DNA of 64,000 nucleotides from positions 1-64,000 of the forward strand of contig CAMILZ010000005.1 of the NCBI GenBank assembly GCA_946223075.1. Reading direction: 5' to 3'. Positions 33,048 to 44,033 of this stretch are shown one piece after another. The notes under the pieces are model-generated. The model was given only the letters and a program-made list of their open reading frames with translations. It was not told the origin of the DNA and ran no database searches. Every line of letters begins with the position of its first letter. The stretch's first letter is position 1. The position numbers and the translations under genes are program-made. Source of the stretch: an uncultured Dermabacteraceae bacterium. GTDB taxonomy: Bacteria > Actinomycetota > Actinomycetes > Actinomycetales > Dermabacteraceae.

Positions 33048-33671
33048 CTACACGCTTTCCGACGCCTGCTTCGCTTTGAACGCGTGAAACTTCCGCACGA
33101 GGCGTTCAACGACGAACGAAACGGCGAATGCCAGAGCGAGAGCAGCGAGAATGCCGAGGAGCGGATGCGCCTCAAACCATTGACCCGCGAGCGCCCCCAC
33201 GAGGCACGAATACACCGCCCAAATGAAGGTCGCAAGGACAATATTTGGCGTGAAGAGCGAGCGCGGATACCGCACACCGCCAGCCACAAGATTGACGGCC
33301 GTACGCCCGAGAGGAATGAAGCGCGCCGTCATGAGGTAGGTAAATGCGTGCTTGTCGAGGCCCCGCTCGGCAGCCTCAACCGCCCGGTGGCCTCGATGCC
33401 CCTCATTGAAGAAGGTGAGCTTACGCCACGGAAGAACGCGACCGAGCAGATAGGTGACGTGGTCGCCCACGGCCGCGCCACCCCATCCGGAAAGAATCAG
33501 CAGGAGCAGCGAAGGCTTGCCCGAGGTCGCCCACAGCGATCCGAGCGTCACGAGGAGGGACTCGCTCGGGACCGTGGGAAAGAAAGCGTCCACGAGGGAG
33601 AAGGCGGCGACCACCAGGTGGACCCACCACGCTTCTCCCGCGTGGACGACGATTTCTTCGACAACGTGCAT
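33048..33671 (-). CDS. DedA family membrane protein
   Basis: 207-residue SNARE-associated/DedA protein, a family now linked to lipid (undecaprenyl phosphate or phospholipid) flipping. Motifs: FFPTVPSESLLVTLGSL, GDHVTYLLGR, the conserved TARFIPLGRTAVNLVAGG and four or five hydrophobic helices. It starts 21 bases after the clpC stop and may be cotranscribed with it. Substrate not known. Confidence 0.9.
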   Translation of the reverse strand: MHVVEEIVVHAGEAWWVHLVVAAFSLVDAFFPTVPSESLLVTLGSLWATSGKPSLLLLILSGWGGAAVGDHVTYLLGRVLPWRKLTFFNEGHRGHRAVEAAERGLDKHAFTYLMTARFIPLGRTAVNLVAGGVRYPRSLFTPNIVLATFIWAVYSCLVGALAGQWFEAHPLLGILAALALAFAVSFVVERLVRKFHAFKAKQASESV

Positions 33672-33692
33672 GTCGGGACTTACGCCACTCTC

Positions 33693-36203
<2,511 letters not shown>

Positions 36204-36235
36204 GAATCTCCCTTGGTGTTTCGGCGTTGCCTACG

Positions 36236-36241
36236 AGCCTA
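36236..36241 (-). promoter_or_regulatory. Possible clpC -10 (TAGGCT)
   Basis: TAGGCT on the minus strand, 32 bases before the clpC ATG. The ClgR box begins 27 bases further upstream. Confidence 0.4.
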
Positions 36242-36268
36242 CTGCGTGCCTCCATTCGGCGCGTCGTT

Positions 36269-36282
36269 GTTCGCCAGCGGCG
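36269..36282. promoter_or_regulatory. ClgR-box-like site upstream of clpC
   Basis: GTTCGCCAGCGGCG matches the GTTCGC-N5-GCG motif known for the Streptomyces activator ClgR of clp and lon genes. It sits in the clpC-mqo divergent region, at activator distance from the clpC -10 and touching the possible mqo -35. Confidence 0.5.
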
Positions 36283-36311
36283 TGAAAGGCCCACGCGTGA
36301 GCACCTAGGAT
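36282..36311 (+). promoter_or_regulatory. Possible mqo promoter
   Basis: GTGAAA (36282-36287), 18-base spacer, TAGGAT (36306-36311); leader of about 60 bases to the mqo ATG. Confidence 0.35.
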
Positions 36312-36378
36312 TGGAGAACACGCCATCGCTGTGCACCGTCGCAGTCGCTTCTGCCACACCGAAGGAGCTTTTCTCACC

Positions 36379-37869
36379 ATGCGAGTTCCCGCTCAATCGC
36401 CTCGCGCAACCGCGCCCCTCGAAGTCGAGCGTGCCGATGCCGTGCTCGTCGGTGCGGGCATCGCTTCGGCTACCCTCGCGATGCTGCTGAGCGAACTCGA
36501 ACCGACGTGGCGCATCGTCGTTCTCGAAAAACTCAACGGCCCCGCGCTCGAGTCTTCGCACGCGTGGAACAACGCCGGTACCGGTCACAGCGCGCTGTGC
36601 GAGCTCAACTACACGCCCATGGACGCTCGCGGCCGCGTCTCGATCGAGAAGGCGGTCGGGATCAACGAAAAATTCCAGGTCTCGCGGGCGTGGTGGGCAC
36701 ACCTCGTTGAGACGGGGAAACTCCGTCACCCAGAGCGATTCATCCGCACCGTTGCGCACATGAGCTTCGTGCACGGTGAAGAAAACCGGCGGTTCCTCAG
36801 GGCCCGATACGATGCCCTGCACGCCCACCCGCTCTTTTCTGAACTCGAGTACACGGAAGATCGTGCGCGCCTCGGCGAGTGGGCCCCGCTCATCATGGAA
36901 GGCCGAGCCGCGGGCACGCCGCTTTCGGCGACCCGCTCGCTCGCGGGAACAGACGTGGACTTCGGTGCCCTCACGCGTGCGCTTCTCGAAGCGGCCGGGA
37001 ATGCGGGCACGAGCGTGCACTACGGCGCCGAGGTCATTGATCTTCGCCGCATGGGAAGAGACTGGGGCGTCATGGCGAGCACGCGCGGCACCGTGCACGT
37101 CGTGCGCGCGCCTTTCGTGTTCGTGGGCGCGGGCGGTGCGGCGCTCCCCCTTCTTCAGCGCTCCGGGATCAACGCGATCCGCGGATACGGCGGCTTCCCC
37201 ATCTCCGGGCAGTGGCTTCGCAGCACCAATCCCGAGCTCGCCGCGCGACACGACGCAAAGGTGTACGGGACGGCAGCCGTCGGATCTCCCCCGATGAGCG
37301 TGCCCCACCTTGATACGCGCTTCATTGATGGCAGGCGCGAGCTCATGTTTGGTCCCTACGCGGGCTGGAGCCCGAAATTCCTCAAATCGGGTTCCGCGAC
37401 GGATCTCTTCCGTTCGATTCGCGCCGCTAACGTCCTTCCCATGGCCTCCGTCGCACCCGGAAATCTCGACCTCATCGCCTACCTCGCCTCGCAGCTCACC
37501 CAAAGCTTCGACGATCGCCTCGAGGCGCTTGCCGAATACCTGCCCGGGGCCAAAGCCGAGGACTGGGAGCTCCTTTCCGCTGGCCAGCGCGTCCAGGTCA
37601 TCGCACCGACCTCGCGCACGCGAGGGGCCCTCCAATTTGGGACTGAGCTCGTGACCTCGGCCGATGGAAGCATGAGTGGTCTCCTCGGCGCCTCGCCCGG
37701 CGCGTCGACTGCAACCTCGATCATGCTCGAGCTCCTCGCACGCGTATTCCCCGAACGGGCGACTCAGTGGCAGCCGCGGCTTCGATCGCTGCTCCCAGTC
37801 GAAGGCGACGCGCGCGAGAATCTCGCGCGCACGAGCCGCATTCTTGGCCTCACAGAACCACCACGGTGA
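36379..37869 (+). CDS. mqo: Malate:quinone oxidoreductase
   Basis: Peripheral membrane flavoenzyme oxidising malate to oxaloacetate and reducing quinone, an entry to the respiratory chain. 496 residues with FAD-binding ADAVLVGAGIASATLAMLL, the LEKLNGPALESSHAWNNAGTGHSALCELNYTP region (characteristic block just after the FAD site), GAGGAALPLLQRSGI and FPISGQWL. GAAGGAG lies 11 bases before ATG 36379; an upstream in-frame ATG (36331) has no support. Followed by the aldose epimerase gene after 10 bases. Confidence 0.96.
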   Translation: MRVPAQSPRATAPLEVERADAVLVGAGIASATLAMLLSELEPTWRIVVLEKLNGPALESSHAWNNAGTGHSALCELNYTPMDARGRVSIEKAVGINEKFQVSRAWWAHLVETGKLRHPERFIRTVAHMSFVHGEENRRFLRARYDALHAHPLFSELEYTEDRARLGEWAPLIMEGRAAGTPLSATRSLAGTDVDFGALTRALLEAAGNAGTSVHYGAEVIDLRRMGRDWGVMASTRGTVHVVRAPFVFVGAGGAALPLLQRSGINAIRGYGGFPISGQWLRSTNPELAARHDAKVYGTAAVGSPPMSVPHLDTRFIDGRRELMFGPYAGWSPKFLKSGSATDLFRSIRAANVLPMASVAPGNLDLIAYLASQLTQSFDDRLEALAEYLPGAKAEDWELLSAGQRVQVIAPTSRTRGALQFGTELVTSADGSMSGLLGASPGASTATSIMLELLARVFPERATQWQPRLRSLLPVEGDARENLARTSRILGLTEPPR

Positions 37870-37879
37870 AAGGACACCC

Positions 37880-38794
37880 ATGAACACCTCGCACTCCCCC
37901 TTTAGGGGAAAGATCATCACCTTGACCAATGGCAACGCACGTGCCGAGCTCACGAGTGTGGGCGCCGCGCTCAATAGATTTTGCGTCAGCGGCCGCGACT
38001 TCGTTGTGCCAAGCGCTCTCGATGACGTGCAATTCGGCTATCGGGGTAGCATCATCGCGCCATGGCCGAATCGCATTGGTGATGGCGCATACTCCTACGA
38101 CGGCGTGGAATACGAATTGCCACTCAACGAGCACGAACGACGCAATGCCCTTCATGGTCTCGTATGTTGGAGCGATTTCTCGGTGGAAAACCACGAGGAA
38201 AACTCAGTCGAATTTGCCCACCGCATTATTCCCCAGCTTGGGTATCCGTTCCCGCTCGAGATTCGCGTGCGCTATACCCTTCACGAAAACACGATTACGA
38301 CCGACGTCACCGCTACTAACCTTGGCACACGCCCCGCCCCCTACGGCGTATGCCCTCACCCTTACCTCGTGCCCGGCACGGAAAATATGAACGAGTGGGA
38401 AGCTCTCGTACCCGCCTCCCACGTGCTCGACGTCGACGAACGACTCCTGCCCGTCGCGCTCGAGCCCGTTGACGACCGCCCCGAACTCCACCTCGATGGA
38501 ACGCGCATCGGCGAGCGTTTCATCGACCATGCCTACACGGGCTTTACTGAGGGCCGCATTACGGTACGCAGCGCGAGCGGCGAGGTGTGGGTCGAGTTCG
38601 ACCCCTCGGCCCTTCCATGGGCGCAAATCCACACCGCCGACCACGAGGACCCCGAGAAGAACCGTGCCGGCCTCGCCGTTGAACCGATGACATGCCCACC
38701 AGATGCCTTCCGCACGGGTGAGAACCTCGTGCATCTCGCCCCGGGCGAGGCACACAAAGCCTCGTGGACGATCGGTGGCACGGTGCTTCGCTAA
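37880..38794 (+). CDS. Aldose 1-epimerase family protein
   Basis: 304 residues, galactose-mutarotase fold: GYRGSIIAPWPNRIGDGAYSY, the catalytic His in NALHGLV, the second His in CPHPYLVPG and the C-terminal glutamate in AVEPMTCPPDAF. Interconverts sugar anomers; specific substrate unclear. ATG with AAAGGA upstream, 10 bases after mqo, so probably same mRNA. The long frame before 37880 overlaps mqo and is not used. Confidence 0.92.
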   Translation: MNTSHSPFRGKIITLTNGNARAELTSVGAALNRFCVSGRDFVVPSALDDVQFGYRGSIIAPWPNRIGDGAYSYDGVEYELPLNEHERRNALHGLVCWSDFSVENHEENSVEFAHRIIPQLGYPFPLEIRVRYTLHENTITTDVTATNLGTRPAPYGVCPHPYLVPGTENMNEWEALVPASHVLDVDERLLPVALEPVDDRPELHLDGTRIGERFIDHAYTGFTEGRITVRSASGEVWVEFDPSALPWAQIHTADHEDPEKNRAGLAVEPMTCPPDAFRTGENLVHLAPGEAHKASWTIGGTVLR

Positions 38795-38813
38795 GACCTC
38801 ACCACGCAAAGAA

Positions 38814-38849
38814 AGGCGCCGCGAAGGGATCCCTCCCCTCGCGGCGCCT
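38814..38849. terminator. Bidirectional hairpin between aldose epimerase and lsr2
   Basis: Perfect 11-bp stem AGGCGCCGCGA/TCGCGGCGCCT with a 14-base loop between convergent genes. Confidence 0.8.
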
Positions 38850-38866
38850 CCTTATGCGGGAACGGC

Positions 38867-39193
38867 TCAGTCCTCGTGAGCGGCGTAGTATGCCTCGCGC
38901 ACATCGGCGGCGATGCGGCCGCGATCCGAGACGTTGTAGTTGTTCTCAAGAGCCCACTTGCGGATCTTTGCGGTCTCCTTCGCGCTGCTCGGCGTGCGCG
39001 AGCTGCGACGAGCGCGGCCACCCACGCGGCGGGCGGCGACGATCCACTTGGTCATGTCGCTGTGGAGTTCCTCGACGTGAGTGTTCGAAAGGTCGATCTC
39101 GTAATCAACGCCCTCGAGGGAGAACGAAACGGTGAGATCCGCCTTCGAACCATCGAGATCGTCGACGAGTTCGGTGAAAGTCTTTGTTGCCAT
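38867..39193 (-). CDS. lsr2: Nucleoid-associated protein Lsr2
   Basis: H-NS-like xenogeneic silencer that bridges AT-rich DNA. 108 residues: N-terminal dimerisation beta-sheet (KTFTELVDDLDG, VSFSLEGVDYEIDLS) and C-terminal DNA-binding domain with WALENNYNVSDRGRI, where RGR inserts in the minor groove. ATG 39193 chosen by GAGGAT spacing; ATG 39208 is in frame. Preceded by a good promoter and followed by a strong terminator, so it is monocistronic. Confidence 0.96.
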   Translation of the reverse strand: MATKTFTELVDDLDGSKADLTVSFSLEGVDYEIDLSNTHVEELHSDMTKWIVAARRVGGRARRSSRTPSSAKETAKIRKWALENNYNVSDRGRIAADVREAYYAAHED

Positions 39194-39266
39194 CGAGGCC
39201 ATCCTCATGAAGTTTTAGAACGGTGGTCAACCTGCTCAGCTGCGATGTGCTTCAGCGGTTAAAAAC

Positions 39267-39295
39267 AGGATAGGTTCTCTCAACATTGCTGGCAA
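39267..39295 (-). promoter_or_regulatory. lsr2 promoter (TTGCCA-17-TATCCT)
   Basis: On the minus strand, -35 TTGCCA (39290-39295), 17-base spacer, -10 TATCCT (39267-39272): the best sigma-A-like promoter in the window. The leader would be about 65 bases. Confidence 0.6.
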
Positions 39296-39311
39296 GCATT
39301 TTATCGAGCTT

Positions 39312-39560
39312 TCAAAGCCCCTTTTTCTCTTTCACCACGGGCGTTTCTGCGCCGTTTCTCGTGGACGACGTTTCTCTCGTTGGCACATAGCGGGCAGCCT
39401 CGGGATGCTCGGCGATATACTCGCGCTCGGCCTCCCTTTCGGCTTCACGCTGGCGCTTATCGGCACGCAAAATCGCGCGCAGAATAAACCAAAAAAGCAG
39501 GCCGATTCCAATCGAAGGCAATAGCGCTCCGAGCTCAAAGGCCCAGTCAATATCTCCCAC
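39312..39560 (-). CDS. Small membrane protein of unknown function
   Basis: 82 residues: one hydrophobic helix at about 12-32 (LLPSIGIGLLFWFILRAILR), then a highly charged helix (ADKRQREAEREAEREYIAEH) and a polar tail. GTG with GGGGAG upstream, 11 bases after panC, so last gene of the pan/fol transcript. No family recognised; similar short proteins occur beside panC in other actinobacteria. Confidence 0.75.
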   Translation of the reverse strand: MGDIDWAFELGALLPSIGIGLLFWFILRAILRADKRQREAEREAEREYIAEHPEAARYVPTRETSSTRNGAETPVVKEKKGL

Positions 39561-39571
39561 GGTGCGCTCCC

Positions 39572-40420
39572 CTACGCCGTTTTCTTCACGTCGGAAGGCG
39601 CGAGATTCACGCTCGCATTGTCGATCAAGCGCACACCCTCGACCCTCGCGGCAAGAACGACGAGCGCCTCACCCGTGTGCGCATCATCGATTTCCTCGAA
39701 GGTCGCCGGATTAACCGCGAGGTGATAATCCCACGTGACGCGCGAGGAATCATTGGTTTCCCGAAGAAGCGCGAGAAGCTCGGGCGCCGTCGGGCACTGA
39801 AGTGCCTTCGTGAGAAGACCGGAGAGTGCGAGCGCATCCTTCCTCCCCTGATCACTCAAATAGCTATTTCGTGAGCTTCGCGCGAGGCCCGCATCTTCAC
39901 GCGCGATCGGCACGGCCACGATCTCAAGACCGAGGTTGAAGTCGTGCACGAGGCGTCGAATGATCGCGAGCTGCTGCGCATCCTTCTGGCCGAAGATCGC
40001 GAGATGCGGCTGCGCGAGTAGAAAGAGTTTCAGCACGACGGTGGCCACGCCGCTAAAGTGCCCCGGGCGGATCTCGCCCTCGAGAACCCGCCCGAGTTGC
40101 CCGACGTCCACCCTGAAGGGTTCCTCGTGCGGGTACATATCACGCACCTCGGGCGCGAACATCGCATCGGCGAGGTCCTCGACGAGCGCGAGATCCGCGT
40201 CGAGCGTTCGCGGATAGCGCTCAAAGTCTTCCCCCGGTCCGAACTGCAGAGGGTTGACGAAGTTCGACACGATCACGTGATCCGCGCGCGAACGTGCTTC
40301 GCGGATGAGCGTGAGGTGCCCCTCGTGGAGTGCGCCCATCGTCGGCACAAGCGCAACGCTTCCCGTGAGCGAGGCGCGATAGGCCTGCAATTCCTTGACG
40401 GTGGGGATGAGCGTGGTCAT
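39572..40420 (-). CDS. panC: Pantothenate synthetase
   Basis: Joins pantoate and beta-alanine with ATP to make pantothenate for CoA. 282 residues: nucleotide motif VPTMGALHEGHLTLI, FVNPLQFGPGEDFERYPR, FGQKDAQQLAIIRR and RSSRNSYLS. ATG overlaps the DUF2520 stop (ATGA). panB and panD are not in the window. Confidence 0.97.
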   Translation of the reverse strand: MTTLIPTVKELQAYRASLTGSVALVPTMGALHEGHLTLIREARSRADHVIVSNFVNPLQFGPGEDFERYPRTLDADLALVEDLADAMFAPEVRDMYPHEEPFRVDVGQLGRVLEGEIRPGHFSGVATVVLKLFLLAQPHLAIFGQKDAQQLAIIRRLVHDFNLGLEIVAVPIAREDAGLARSSRNSYLSDQGRKDALALSGLLTKALQCPTAPELLALLRETNDSSRVTWDYHLAVNPATFEEIDDAHTGEALVVLAARVEGVRLIDNASVNLAPSDVKKTA

Positions 40421-41310
40421 GAATCCTGCCTCGTGTTTTTCTCGTTTGACAGCAGCAACTCTAACGCCGCGCGCTCGCTCTCGCCGATCGGCGCGATGTC
40501 GAGTGCAGCACGCGCGAGTGCCCGGTACGTGGGCAGAACGCGCTCGAGGTTAAGCTCTTCGAGGGCTTCGAGATGATTTCCGACGGTTCCCGCGTCACCT
40601 CGCTGCACCGGTCCCGTGAGCGCGCCGGGCCCAACTCTGAGGGCCTCTTCGAGGCTCGCGTTGAGAAGCGGGCTCACAAGGGCCGAAGGGTCCTCAACCC
40701 CGATCGCATCGAGGATGTGGAGCACCTGACTCACGAGCACGACGAGATGGTTCGAGCCGTGCGCGAGAGCCGCGTGATATGCGGTTCGGTCCCCCTCGGC
40801 GATGTCGATGCTCACGCCGTCGAGCTCGAGCACGAGGGCTTTGGCGATGGGCGCGAACATGGGGCGGGCGGTGATCGCCCACGGGCAGCCCACGAGCCTA
40901 CCGAGGTCGAGCGACGTGCCCGTGAAAGTCATGGCCGGATGGAGCGCGAGCGTGATCGCTCCCGCCTCTTCGAGGGGGCGCAGCACCTCGATCCCGTAGC
41001 GACCAGACGTGTGCGCAATGATCTGTGCACCCGGGACGATGCCTCGGTGCGCAAGGCTCTCCGCCAGTGGTGCGAGCTCGTCATCGGGAACGGCGAGAAT
41101 CACGAGTTCGCTGCGCTCCACGACCTCTTCGGGACTGAGGATGGGAGCGCCGGGAAGAAGAACATCGGCGCGCTCCAGGGAAGCGTCGGACCTCGCCACG
41201 ACCCCCGTGACCTGGTGTCCCGCAGCGCGAAGCGCGTTGCCGAGCACGGCGCCCACGCGCCCCGCCGAGATGACGCCCACGCCCATGCGGGCAGGTGGTG
41301 TGGGGTTCAC
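40417..41310 (-). CDS. Rossmann-like/DUF2520 domain oxidoreductase-like protein
   Basis: 297 residues: N-terminal dinucleotide-binding fold (MGVGVISAGRVGAVLGNALRAAGH) and C-terminal helical DUF2520. Members resemble ketopantoate or pyrroline reductases and sit next to panC throughout actinobacteria, but no activity is proven. GTG 41310 overlaps the PH-protein stop (GTGA). A repeat copy at 41182 codes ARSDASLERAD. Confidence 0.88.
   Translation of the reverse strand: MNPTPPARMGVGVISAGRVGAVLGNALRAAGHQVTGVVARSDASLERADVLLPGAPILSPEEVVERSELVILAVPDDELAPLAESLAHRGIVPGAQIIAHTSGRYGIEVLRPLEEAGAITLALHPAMTFTGTSLDLGRLVGCPWAITARPMFAPIAKALVLELDGVSIDIAEGDRTAYHAALAHGSNHLVVLVSQVLHILDAIGVEDPSALVSPLLNASLEEALRVGPGALTGPVQRGDAGTVGNHLEALEELNLERVLPTYRALARAALDIAPIGESERAALELLLSNEKNTRQDS
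41182..41191 (+). repeat. AGCGTCGGAC repeat, copy 7
   Basis: Inside the DUF2520 gene, antisense to it; extended GGGAAGCGTCGGACC. Confidence 0.65.
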
Positions 41311-42929
41311 GCCACACCACCCAGGAGCCTCGGCTGAAGCCAACTTTCACGTTCGTTGAAACGGCGAAGGCGGCCCGCGTCAGCTCCGAGGCTCGCACAC
41401 AACGCGACCGCATCCGCAACCGGGATGTCACTCACGTGAAAGGAGCCACCAGCAAAAGCAATGCCAACGTCTGCGGTGCCAATGCGGCGCGCGATCGGCC
41501 ACTGGGAAATCTCGACCCCCTGGATGCGGTCGCGTGGAATCACGGTGAGGGTACGCCGAAGCCACCCCGTGCGGGCGATAAACGCGTGGCGGCTCAGCGC
41601 ATACACGTGGGTGCGCCTCGTGATCGGGCTCGTCCAGTGGAAGGGGCGTGTTCCCGGAAGTTGTGTCTGCGGAGCGGAGAGAAAACCGGTCAGAAGAGCC
41701 AAGTCACTCACGCCGAGCACCGCGGAGGACGGCGCCTCGGCTCCGTCGTGCATCGAGGGGTGGACAACGAGGTCGCCCGTGGGCGGCATGAGGTGAGTGA
41801 GCGTCGCGTCGAGCTCGCTCGCCGTTCCTACGGGAAGGATGCGACCCGACGATTCCGTCACCGACTCGAGCTCGTCCATGCCCGCAGTCGTCACCGACAC
41901 GTCGAACCAGCCTCGAGAGCGCCACAGGAACGGCTGCGAAATCTCCGCCTGCTGGAGTTTCGAGGCTGTGAGGTTATCGCTGCGTGAGTTCAAGAGTCCT
42001 CGCCGTGCGCGCAGACCCGTCGCGGTCGCGCGCGAGGTGAAGCCCCAACCGGAATCGACGCGAGAAAAAATCATTCGAGGAGCTGCAAGCAGCGCGGGAA
42101 CGAGCGCCGCGAGCGACGCGAAAGAAAGCGTGAACTCACCGTCGGCGAAGGAAGCGAAAAGCCAGACTGCCGTCATGACGATCGAGAACGCGAGCCAGAG
42201 CATGAGCGAAATATCAAGCACGAGCGAGTGCAGGATACGCGAGGTCGGGATCCGCGCCAACAGTTCGCCGGTGGAATCCGAGTCATAGGCAATGGACTCG
42301 GCACGCTCCACGATGCTCGGCGAACCGTCACCTCCCTCGCTCGGCGCCGCGCTCCCGGGAGCCACGGGCGAGGTCTCAGCAGGTGCGGAGTTCGCCGCCA
42401 TGTTGCCATGAGTCCGCACATCCCCGCGGGCGAGTTCGAGGACCGTCGAGTGGATTTTTTCGGCCTTCGCCCTGCCAAGATACTGGAGGTCCACGTGGGA
42501 CTCGCCCGCGCCGGCAAGTTCGATCCGCACTTTGGAGAGCCCCACAAGCCGCGCCATGAAAGGCCGTTCAACAGAGACGGAGTCGATACGTTGGCGTGGG
42601 GCAATTCTGTGTTTCGTGCTCAAGAATTTTTCACGCACGAAAACGCCGTCTTCCGTCACCGCATACGTCGTGATCCACCACGGGAGCCCGCCGGCAAGAA
42701 TCGCCACGAGGATAATGCCAAGGGCGCCGAGACCGAAAAGCCACAGATTGTCGGTGTTCACGACTCCGTGCTTGACCAAGTCCTCGATCACGTCGATGTT
42801 TTGGAACCCGACGATCGCCACGATTGCCGCGATCGCTTTCCACCCCATGACGAGCGGCGTAAGAGGGTGGAACCTCGAGTATGCGGACTCCGGTGGATCA
42901 TTGGCGAGGTCAGGCGACTGTTCGGTCAT
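41307..42929 (-). CDS. PH-domain membrane protein (YdbT-like, bPH2)
   Basis: 540 residues. Two N-terminal helices (about 25-45 and 62-85), a first bacterial PH (bPH2) module around 88-160 (TYAVTEDGVFVREKFLSTKHRIAPRQRIDSV split by helices), a low-complexity Pro/Ala/Ser linker near 180-215, two further helices and two more PH modules (LRARRGLLNSRSDNLTASKLQ; THVYALSRHAFIARTGWL). YdbS/YdbT pairs are linked to envelope or membrane stress. Coupled to both neighbours by 4-base overlaps. Confidence 0.87.
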   Translation of the reverse strand: MTEQSPDLANDPPESAYSRFHPLTPLVMGWKAIAAIVAIVGFQNIDVIEDLVKHGVVNTDNLWLFGLGALGIILVAILAGGLPWWITTYAVTEDGVFVREKFLSTKHRIAPRQRIDSVSVERPFMARLVGLSKVRIELAGAGESHVDLQYLGRAKAEKIHSTVLELARGDVRTHGNMAANSAPAETSPVAPGSAAPSEGGDGSPSIVERAESIAYDSDSTGELLARIPTSRILHSLVLDISLMLWLAFSIVMTAVWLFASFADGEFTLSFASLAALVPALLAAPRMIFSRVDSGWGFTSRATATGLRARRGLLNSRSDNLTASKLQQAEISQPFLWRSRGWFDVSVTTAGMDELESVTESSGRILPVGTASELDATLTHLMPPTGDLVVHPSMHDGAEAPSSAVLGVSDLALLTGFLSAPQTQLPGTRPFHWTSPITRRTHVYALSRHAFIARTGWLRRTLTVIPRDRIQGVEISQWPIARRIGTADVGIAFAGGSFHVSDIPVADAVALCASLGADAGRLRRFNERESWLQPRLLGGVA

Positions 42930-43486
42930 AGCGCCGCCATCTTTTCACTCGCTTCGCGCGTGACGAGGTCGCGAATGCGCTCCGCCTCGCGGCGCTCAAG
43001 GCCCGGGATCGACACATCCGAAAGTGCGCCGCCCGCGGTCTTGAGCGTGATCGTCGAGAGGCCAAACGCCCGCTCAATCGGACCCTCGTTGATGTTGATG
43101 TCCTGGATCCTGCCGTAAGGAAGAATCGTGACGGTGCGGAAAAGAATCCCCTCGCGGAACACAATGTCGTTCTCGCGTGTGAGGTATCCGAGCGCGCGGG
43201 TACGCCGAGGCATGAGGAGGATCCGCTGCGCGACGAAAATGTACACGGGGACCGCGAACAAGTGCACCCACCAGGGCCACGAAAACACGACCGTGACAAC
43301 GTGGAGCGCGATGCACGCAAGAATCAGGATCACCCACCACGCAAGGTTGCCGAGGAAACGCGCCTTGACGAGCTTGGGGGAAACACGCGCGGTGCGCGGA
43401 TCGGCCGCCGAAAAGGGTTTCTCGAGCATCGTGCGCTCGATGTCGGCAGCCTCGAGGGACGGCATCGGAACTGCGGAGTTACTCAT
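42926..43486 (-). CDS. PH-domain membrane protein (YdbS-like)
   Basis: 186 residues: cytosolic N-terminus, two helices at about 46-85 (WWVILILACIALHVVTVVFSW), then one PH module (RTRALGYLTRENDIVFREGI, TVTILPYGRIQDININEG). Partner of the larger PH protein, overlapping it by ATGA. ATG 43486 has a weak AGAAAG. Frame extends to 43663 over DUF3180 without support. Confidence 0.87.
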   Translation of the reverse strand: MSNSAVPMPSLEAADIERTMLEKPFSAADPRTARVSPKLVKARFLGNLAWWVILILACIALHVVTVVFSWPWWVHLFAVPVYIFVAQRILLMPRRTRALGYLTRENDIVFREGILFRTVTILPYGRIQDININEGPIERAFGLSTITLKTAGGALSDVSIPGLERREAERIRDLVTREASEKMAAL

Positions 43487-43517
43487 ATAAGACTTTCTAA
43501 CATAGCGGCGAGGGGCC

Positions 43518-44033
43518 TCACACGGACCTCGCACCTTCTTCGGCGCGCCCCGCAGAGCCGCCGTCATTCGGCGGGAGAGTCCCCCATCGCTCCACCACGA
43601 GCCCCACGACCGCGAGCACAAGCGCACTGAGCGCATCGAACCCGAGCGGAAGAATCGCGCCACTCAATGTTCCGCCGCCCGAGGTCGCTAGGTACGCGCA
43701 CATACCCGCGTAGAAACCGGCGCCGATCGCCCCCGTGTAGGCCGCAGCGCGCGCCGCGAGAACGATCCTGTAGGCGACGACCATGTCGATGTGGTGCTTG
43801 CGCGGAGTGAGCGGGTGGTTCTTCGCTCGTTCCCGCGACTCATCGAGGTACTTCTTCACACGAAGCCCCAAGACGAGAATGATCCCTGCAAGAATCACAA
43901 ACACGACACCGGCCATGAGCCCCGCAACGGGCACGGGCTCGCCGCGCGACGCAAACGCGAGGGCAAGCACGTGACCGCCGAGTCCCGCCACGAGAGCGAT
44001 CCCGAGGAGTCGAAGCGCCGGGGTCTTTGTCAT
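43518..44033 (-). CDS. DUF3180 membrane protein
   Basis: 171 residues with four predicted helices (about 7-28, 35-56, 88-115, 120-148). DUF3180 is an actinobacterial family always close to folK; function unknown. ATG overlaps the folBK stop. Confidence 0.85.
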   Translation of the reverse strand: MTKTPALRLLGIALVAGLGGHVLALAFASRGEPVPVAGLMAGVVFVILAGIILVLGLRVKKYLDESRERAKNHPLTPRKHHIDMVVAYRIVLAARAAAYTGAIGAGFYAGMCAYLATSGGGTLSGAILPLGFDALSALVLAVVGLVVERWGTLPPNDGGSAGRAEEGARSV

